From assembly GCA_045605365.1 (NCBI GenBank), contig JAZUPV010000102.1, positions 1 to 26,524 on the forward strand: a DNA stretch of 26,524 nucleotides, written 5' to 3'. Position numbers and translations under genes: made by a program. Below are positions 22,208 through 26,524 of the stretch, in pieces. Below the pieces are notes generated by a model that made no database searches, was not told the origin of the DNA, and saw only the letters and a list, made by a program, of their open reading frames with translations. Numbering within the stretch: position 1 is the first letter of the stretch; each line of letters opens with the position of its first letter. The DNA comes from CAKVLS01 sp045605365. Lineage in GTDB: Bacteria; Bacillota; Clostridia; Christensenellales; UBA1242.

Positions 22208-24238
22208 ATGACTAGTACAAAAGTCACAACAAGTTCTATCGAGCTAAACTCATATTTGTTTTCGCTTATATATGTTGTGTTTAGTTTGTTATTTGAAGTT
22301 GTGCAATTTGCTTGGCTTGGCTTTGGCTTTTTGCCAGAATACTTTTTGTTTGACTTTGCTATAATACTTATCATTGCTTTTACTATATTTATATTGCCCG
22401 GCAACGCTGCAAAAAACAGTGTTATGTATTTCTTCTTAGGTTTGCAATTTATACTTAATATCGCCAATATTACTTTGTACAAAGTTTTTGGTGATATACT
22501 AAGTTTTGATATGCTTTTGCTAGGGGCAGAAGCAGCAACAGCCTTTTCACTAAGTTTTATAGACTTTCTTAATTTGTTTACCAACATTATTCTTATGGCA
22601 TTGTCTATATTTGCTGGCGTTATGGTTACAAAAAACGTCGTAGCAGTAAGACGTATTAACAAATTTTTTAAAGTAGCATTTTTATTAGCTATATACTTTA
22701 TAGGTCAATCTTTTGGTTTTGGGCTATATTCTGTTAGCCTAGCATCTTTAAAAGACGCACCTGTATCTAGTCCTACATATATTGTAGATAGCGACGTCTA
22801 TTTGCAAAGCAACCTATATCTAAAATTAGAAAGTTACAAAAAGTTTGGTACTTTTGGTTTTTATTTCAAAAGTATCGTAAACGTTGTATTCAACCCAAAC
22901 AAACTTGCCGGTGACGAATTAAAACTTGCCACAGAGAGAGTTCAACTTGGAGAAGGGTATAGATTTGAGTCTAATATGACAAAATCTCTAGAAGACAACA
23001 ATGTCATTATGATCCTTATGGAGAGTTTTGACTGGTATGCAATTAGCCCTATGTATACACCAACACTATATGCTATGTCACAGGGTACTTATACAGGACC
23101 TAACAGCAGTTGGCAACAATCAGGACTTGCTTTTCACAACTTCTATGGTAGAAACAAAACAAACGTAAGTGAAGGTATATCTTTCTTGGGCAATATGCCA
23201 CGTACAGAAATGTTGACTATGTACGAACGTGACCAAGGTTTGTCAGCACCTTATTCTTTGCCTAATTTGATAAGGGCAGATGCAGAATCTCAAGGTCAAA
23301 CATTTGAATCAAACTATCTTCATACATACCTTAGCAGCTTTTATTGCCGCAATACTACCTATGACAAATTAGGTTTTGACAATATACATTGTATCGATAC
23401 AGTGTATGGCAAAGATAATCCAGTAGACTTCTTTAACGACTGGATGAGCGACGAGCAGTTTATCAAAGATTGCATAGAATATGTTGCTCCTACTGATGTA
23501 GATAGATTTTATACTCAGTTTGCTTCGCTTTCTACACACGGTTCTTATCAAAACGACAATGACGTATATCTTTATTATAAAGATTTTGTAGAAGAAAACT
23601 TTGACGACTATACTGCATACCTTGAAGCAAACACCAACTGCACCATACCTGATAGCAAATATCTAGTATCTGCATTGCAACATTATCTTGCTGGGGCGGT
23701 TGATTTTGACCATATGCTTAATTATCTAATAACCGAACTTGACAACAGAGGTCTTGCTGATAACACAACTATCGTTATGTACGCAGATCACAACTCTTAT
23801 TATGATGACCTTAGCTGTCATTTAAAAAATGTTGCCAAAGACGCTTATTACGAAGTAGAAGCTTATCGCATACCATTTATGATATATAACAAAAACTTAG
23901 CTGGGGCAAAGGTAGATACTTTCTGCTCAACTTATGACATATATCCTACTGTATGTGATATGTTAGGTTTGCCAGTTAACAAGACAATCACTCAAGGCAA
24001 CTCTATTTTTAGTGACGAAATAGAGAACAGTATCTTTATATCTTTCTTAAACGGTATCTTTACTGACGAGATGTATTCTATCAATATGGTAGATATAACC
24101 AAATTGGTAGATAGAGATATTTCACCTGAAGAAGTAGAAACTTTTAAGCAAAAAGCTATAGACTTTTATTTAAAACAAGACATTGTAGAAAAAGTCTGGA
24201 AAAACAATATATTTAAAAAACTAAACGAAAGTGCCTAA
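22208..24238 (+). CDS. LtaS-like membrane sulfatase-family phosphotransferase, 676 aa
   Basis: Proteins of the LTA synthase family polymerise or transfer glycerol-phosphate from phosphatidylglycerol outside the cell. Five N-terminal helices are visible (about 13-33, 43-63, 70-90, 116-140, 153-173), then a linker and the extracellular catalytic domain. Active-site residues match the family: Glu272 in NVIMILMESFDWY (metal), Thr318 in FYGRNKTNVSEG (nucleophile), His444 in STHGSY, and Asp527-His528 in VMYADHNSYY (metal). GAAGGAGGT (22193-22201) precedes ATG at 22208. Downstream is the S10 operon, from which it is separated by a terminator. Whether it makes lipoteichoic acid, or transfers phosphoglycerol to another glycan, cannot be told. 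A start further upstream is not needed. Confidence 0.93.
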   Translation: MTSTKVTTSSIELNSYLFSLIYVVFSLLFEVVQFAWLGFGFLPEYFLFDFAIILIIAFTIFILPGNAAKNSVMYFFLGLQFILNIANITLYKVFGDILSFDMLLLGAEAATAFSLSFIDFLNLFTNIILMALSIFAGVMVTKNVVAVRRINKFFKVAFLLAIYFIGQSFGFGLYSVSLASLKDAPVSSPTYIVDSDVYLQSNLYLKLESYKKFGTFGFYFKSIVNVVFNPNKLAGDELKLATERVQLGEGYRFESNMTKSLEDNNVIMILMESFDWYAISPMYTPTLYAMSQGTYTGPNSSWQQSGLAFHNFYGRNKTNVSEGISFLGNMPRTEMLTMYERDQGLSAPYSLPNLIRADAESQGQTFESNYLHTYLSSFYCRNTTYDKLGFDNIHCIDTVYGKDNPVDFFNDWMSDEQFIKDCIEYVAPTDVDRFYTQFASLSTHGSYQNDNDVYLYYKDFVEENFDDYTAYLEANTNCTIPDSKYLVSALQHYLAGAVDFDHMLNYLITELDNRGLADNTTIVMYADHNSYYDDLSCHLKNVAKDAYYEVEAYRIPFMIYNKNLAGAKVDTFCSTYDIYPTVCDMLGLPVNKTITQGNSIFSDEIENSIFISFLNGIFTDEMYSINMVDITKLVDRDISPEEVETFKQKAIDFYLKQDIVEKVWKNNIFKKLNESA

Positions 24239-24256
24239 AATTAGGGCACTTTTTTG
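24228..24256 (+). terminator. Intrinsic terminator after the LtaS-like gene
   Basis: AAAGTGCC (24228-24235) pairs with GGCACTTT (24245-24252), followed by T-rich sequence. The stop codon (24236-24238) is in the loop. Confidence 0.85.
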
Positions 24257-24369
24257 TTTTGTCTGCAACCTATTATATATATAAGGCTTTTTGCAGGGTA
24301 TAAAATATAGAATATTTTGTGTCTAAAAAGGGGTCGTTTTAGCATATTTTGTGGGTTAAAAATAAAGTT

Positions 24370-24429
24370 AAAAAAGGTCAAAAAAAGTTAAAAAAAAGGG
24401 TTGACTTATTGCTTGAGTTAATGTATACT
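24370..24429 (+). promoter_or_regulatory. Promoter with phased A-tracts for the S10 operon
   Basis: TTGACT (24401-24406), a 17-nt spacer and TATACT (24424-24429). A-tracts start at 24370, 24380 and 24390 (6, 7 and 8 A), exactly 10 bp apart and ending at the -35, with a further A5 at 24358. This predicts curved DNA or an UP-element. The 100 bp before (24257-24357) has a short AT-rich hairpin (24263-24296) and two copies of ATATTTTGTG, but no gene. Confidence 0.87.
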
Positions 24430-24436
24430 ATCAATG

Positions 24437-24645
24437 CTGTGAATATGGGATGAACCGCAAAGTTACCACTTATAGCAACATAAGGAGGAGAATTTGCGGG
24501 GACAAGTCTGGTTTAAAATCAGGCGACTAACCCTAAGGTCGCAGGAGATAAGAACTTGAAAAACAGTTTTTTTATTTTCTTTCACGGTACGATACACACG
24601 GTAAAGTGTATCAAATGTTTAGGCGACATAAGGTTAGATTGGGTT
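24437..24645 (+). promoter_or_regulatory. Structured leader of the S10 operon mRNA
   Basis: About 230 nt of mRNA lie between the promoter and rpsJ with no long coding frame. Seen in it are CCGCAAA (24455-24461) pairing with TTTGCGG (24493-24499), a small hairpin CTGGTT-AATCAG (24508-24522), a GGGG/CCC pairing chance (near 24498-24501 and 24531-24533) that competes with the first stem, AAGGAGG (24482-24488) used by no long gene, and GATACAC-GTGTATC (24591-24597 and 24606-24612). A ribosomal-protein autoregulatory leader is the likely role. The ligand is unknown. Confidence 0.55.
24494..24559 (+). CDS. Possible 21-residue Arg-rich leader peptide in the rpsJ leader
   Basis: A TTG codon at 24494 follows AAGGAGG (24482-24488) by five bases, which is good spacing. 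It opens a frame of 21 codons ending at TGA (24557-24559). The peptide would be strongly basic, with five Arg encoded by CGG, AGG, CGA, AGG and AGA. It may be coincidence, because the same bases form RNA stems. Listed at low confidence because the Shine-Dalgarno motif is otherwise unexplained. Confidence 0.2.
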   Translation: MRGQVWFKIRRLTLRSQEIRT

Positions 24646-24663
24646 AAGGAGGAAAATTATAAT

Positions 24664-24969
24664 ATGGCAACTCAAAAAATTAGAATTAAGTTACAGTCTT
24701 ATGACCACAACTTAATCGACTTAGCAGCATCTAGAATAATTGAGGCTGCACAAAAGACAGGTTCAAAAATTGCTGGACCTATTCCACTACCTACTGACAA
24801 AGAAGTAGTGACAATCATCAGGGCTCCACACAAATATAAGGACAGCCGTGAACAATTCGAAATGCGTACTCACAAACGTGTTATCGATATTTACACATCT
24901 GCAAAGGCACTTGATTCTTTAATGAAGTTAGACCTTCCAGCTGGTGTTGATATTAACATAAAGTTATAA
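24664..24969 (+). CDS. rpsJ: 30S ribosomal protein S10
   Basis: S10 is a head protein of the small subunit; free S10 also binds NusB/NusG in antitermination. The 101-aa product has the standard start MATQKIRIKLQSYDHNLID, the loop AQKTGSKIAGPIPLPTDKEV (about 36-55), and the C-terminal segment RTHKRVIDIYTSAKALDSLM (about 71-90). ATG at 24664 has AAGGAGG (24646-24652) 11 bases upstream. A TTG at 24556 in the same frame would add 36 atypical residues from the leader and is rejected. It is the first gene of the S10 operon, followed by rplC after 26 nt. Confidence 0.97.
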   Translation: MATQKIRIKLQSYDHNLIDLAASRIIEAAQKTGSKIAGPIPLPTDKEVVTIIRAPHKYKDSREQFEMRTHKRVIDIYTSAKALDSLMKLDLPAGVDINIKL

Positions 24970-24995
24970 TATTGCGTTAGGGAGAATTAAGAAAA

Positions 24996-25628
24996 ATGAA
25001 AAAGACAATTTTAGGTAAGAAATTGGGTATGACGCAAGTATTCACCACAAGCGGTATGGTTATTCCAGTTACTGTTGTTGAAGCGGGTCCTTGCACAGTT
25101 ATCCAAAAGAAAACACAAGAAAAAGATGGTTATGATGCCCTTGTAGTTGGTTTTGGTACTATTAGAGAAAAATTAGTTAACAAACCACAAACAGGTGTGT
25201 TCAAAAAAGCAGGTGTTCCTGCAGCAAGATATCTTCGTGAAATCCAACCAGACAATATGGCTGAACTTGAAGTTGGTGCTGTTGTTAGTTGTGACGTATT
25301 TAGCGAAGGCGACATTGTTGATGTTACTGGCATCACAAAAGGTCACGGTTTCTCAGGTGTTATCAAAAGACATAACGCACACCGTTTAAAAATGACTCAC
25401 GGTACTGGTCCTGTTCACCGTGAAGTTGGTTCAATGAGTGCAAACTCAACACCAAGCAGAGTATTCAAAAACAAAAAAATGCCTGGCCAATTTGGTAACG
25501 AACAAGTTACAATTCAAAACTTGGAAATCGTTAAAGTTGACAAAGAACGTAACGTACTTTTAATCAAAGGTGCTGTTCCTGGAAGCAAAAACGGTTTAGT
25601 TACTATCACATCGGCTGTTAAGGCTTAA
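24996..25628 (+). CDS. rplC: 50S ribosomal protein L3
   Basis: L3 is a large-subunit assembly initiator that reaches the peptidyl transferase centre. The product is 210 aa with the start ILGKKLGMTQVFTTSGMVIP and the core signature ITKGHGFSGVIKRHNAHRL (about 113-131). The long extension is HGTGPVHREVGSMSANSTPS followed by RVFKNKKMPGQFGNEQVT. The conserved MPGxxG turn holds the Gln methylated in some bacteria (MPGQFG here). AGGGAGA (24979-24985) lies ten bases before ATG at 24996. rplD follows after 21 nt. Confidence 0.98.
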   Translation: MKKTILGKKLGMTQVFTTSGMVIPVTVVEAGPCTVIQKKTQEKDGYDALVVGFGTIREKLVNKPQTGVFKKAGVPAARYLREIQPDNMAELEVGAVVSCDVFSEGDIVDVTGITKGHGFSGVIKRHNAHRLKMTHGTGPVHREVGSMSANSTPSRVFKNKKMPGQFGNEQVTIQNLEIVKVDKERNVLLIKGAVPGSKNGLVTITSAVKA

Positions 25629-25649
25629 TTAAGTAAGGAGTGATATATT

Positions 25650-26273
25650 ATGCCAAAAGTTAAAGTATACAATATGGCCGCAGAAGTCGTTGGTAATATG
25701 ACCCTTAGTGATGACGTGTTTGGTTGCGAGTACAACGAAGCACTTATCCACCAAGCAGTTGTGGCTTATAACAATAATCAAAGACAAGGTACAAAAAGCG
25801 CACTTACTCGTACAGAAGTAAGAGGTCACGCTAAAAAACCTTGGAGACAAAAAGGTACTGGTAGAGCAAGACAAGGTTCAACTAAAGGTCCACAATGGAC
25901 TGGTGGTGGCGTTGTATTTGCACCAAAGCCAAGAGATTTCTCTCAAAAAATGAACAAACAAGCAAAACGCCAAGCATTCAAGAGTGCTATCAGTGCTAAA
26001 CTTGCTGAACAAGAAGTTGTAGTTTTAGACGAAGTTAAACTAGCTCAAGCTAAAACAAAAGAATTTATGACAATCATCAACAACTTCAAAATTGACAAAA
26101 ACGTTACTTTTGTTGTTGCAGAAAAAGACGAAACAATCTTAAGAGCAACTAACAATATACCTTTTGTAAACGTTACAACTGCAGACTTAGTTAATACTTA
26201 TGACATCGTTGCAAGCAGCAAAGTTTATGTTACAAAAGACGCAGTTAAAAAGATAGAGGAGGCAAATAAATAA
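25650..26273 (+). CDS. rplD: 50S ribosomal protein L4
   Basis: L4 is an early-binding large-subunit protein lining the exit tunnel and, in gamma-proteobacteria, the repressor of the S10 operon. The 207-aa product has the tunnel loop GTKSALTRTEVRGHAKKPWR followed by QKGTGRARQGSTKGPQWTGG (about 50-89). It continues with VVFAPKPRDFSQKMNKQAKR. ATG at 25650 has TAAGGAG (25634-25640) nine bases upstream. The stop TAA overlaps the rplW start by one base (TAATG), a sign of coupled translation. Confidence 0.97.
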   Translation: MPKVKVYNMAAEVVGNMTLSDDVFGCEYNEALIHQAVVAYNNNQRQGTKSALTRTEVRGHAKKPWRQKGTGRARQGSTKGPQWTGGGVVFAPKPRDFSQKMNKQAKRQAFKSAISAKLAEQEVVVLDEVKLAQAKTKEFMTIINNFKIDKNVTFVVAEKDETILRATNNIPFVNVTTADLVNTYDIVASSKVYVTKDAVKKIEEANK

Positions 26274-26524
26274 TGAACGCCTACGATATTATTATTAGAC
26301 CGTTATTATCTGAAAAGAGTTATGCTACAATTGCTGACAAAAAATACACTTTTGTTGTTGCTAAAGATGCTAACAAAGTTCAAATTAGACAAGCGGTAGA
26401 AGAAATTTTTAAAGTTAAAGTAAAACAAGTTAATACCTTAATCGTTAAAGGTAAAGAAAAATCTCAAAACACTAAGAACGGCAGAACAGTTGGTAAAACT
26501 AGCGATTACAAAAAAGCAATCGTA
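26273..26524 (+). CDS. rplW: 50S ribosomal protein L23 (truncated by the window end)
   Basis: L23 sits at the tunnel exit and docks trigger factor and SRP. The window holds the first 84 codons, with no stop before the edge. Family features are MNAYDIIIRPLLSEKSYATI at the N-terminus, KKYTFVVAKDANKVQIRQAV (about 23-42), EIFKVKVKQVNTLIVKGK, and a late basic stretch SDYKKAIV. ATG at 26273 overlaps the rplD stop by one base, and AGAGGAGG (26255-26262) lies inside rplD. The missing remainder should be only about 10-15 residues. Confidence 0.95.
   Translation, partial: MNAYDIIIRPLLSEKSYATIADKKYTFVVAKDANKVQIRQAVEEIFKVKVKQVNTLIVKGKEKSQNTKNGRTVGKTSDYKKAIV

Noticed and set aside
22142..24290. CAACCTAT plus TATATA stretches at 22142 and 24265 as a repeat element
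   Set aside because: Similarity is limited to low-complexity AT sequence; no flanking identity.
24263..24296. Hairpin CTGCAA/TTGCAG as a small RNA or second terminator
   Set aside because: The stem has a 4-nt bulge and an AT loop and no T tract; it lies just after a clear terminator and shows no promoter.
24556..24663. TTG start giving S10 a 36-residue extension
   Set aside because: No ribosome-binding site, the extra residues do not occur in S10, and the sequence is part of the leader.
1..26524. tRNA, rRNA, CRISPR array, insertion sequence or phage genes
   Set aside because: No cloverleaf, repeat-spacer pattern, transposase, integrase or terminal repeats were seen on either strand.

Overview
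The window reads as a chromosomal segment of an AT-rich, low-GC Gram-positive bacterium (Firmicutes). It is most likely an uncultured member of the Clostridia, but the sequence does not fix the genus. The pointers are an L10-type leader with its own attenuator, AddAB in place of RecBCD, YugP-type membrane zinc peptidases, an LtaS-like sulfatase-fold enzyme, strong AGGAGG ribosome-binding sites and TRTGn extended -10 promoters.

Layout. 1-650: an orphan unknown gene with its own promoter and terminator. 659-3144: rpmG-secE-nusG-rplK-rplA in one transcription unit. Its promoter has phased A-tracts, and RNA elements resembling the 23S L1-binding site lie just before rplK and just before rplA. 3194-3862: an unknown gene with its own promoter and terminator, sitting between rplA and rplJ. 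3907-5061: rplJ-rplL behind an L10 leader with an attenuator. 5075-24256: accessory and housekeeping genes where rpoB-rpoC-rpsL-rpsG-fusA-tuf commonly lie. In order these are a cytosolic ankyrin-like protein; on the minus strand, an S51 peptidase and a group with two tandem zinc metallopeptidases and an unknown protein; a Myb/SANT-like coiled-coil protein; addB-addA; a three-helix membrane coiled-coil protein; a PRC-barrel protein (minus); an SPFH-like double zinc-ribbon protein; a DUF1858 CxxC protein; and an LtaS-like membrane phosphotransferase. 24370-26524: the start of the S10 operon (rpsJ, rplC, rplD, partial rplW) behind a strong promoter and a structured leader of roughly 200 nt.

How it works together. 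Protein synthesis genes form three units, each with a different leader type (L1 sites, L10 attenuator, S10 leader), so balancing of ribosomal proteins is probably post-initiation and unit by unit. The genes between are mostly single-gene units delimited by clear intrinsic terminators. The exceptions are addB-addA (11-nt overlap), the minus-strand peptidase group and the SPFH-DUF1858-LtaS-like run, which has no obvious internal terminator. AddAB is the double-strand-break resection machine. The membrane coiled-coil, PRC-barrel, SPFH-like and LtaS-like proteins point to envelope organisation, but no shared pathway can be proved from sequence. No tRNA, rRNA, insertion sequence, phage gene or CRISPR array was seen.

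The most interesting points are the replacement of the usual rpoBC-str block, the paired L1-site mimics, the same phased A-tract architecture at both large ribosomal promoters, the rpsJ leader with a possible Arg-rich leader peptide, and an AddB that has lost its Walker A motif.
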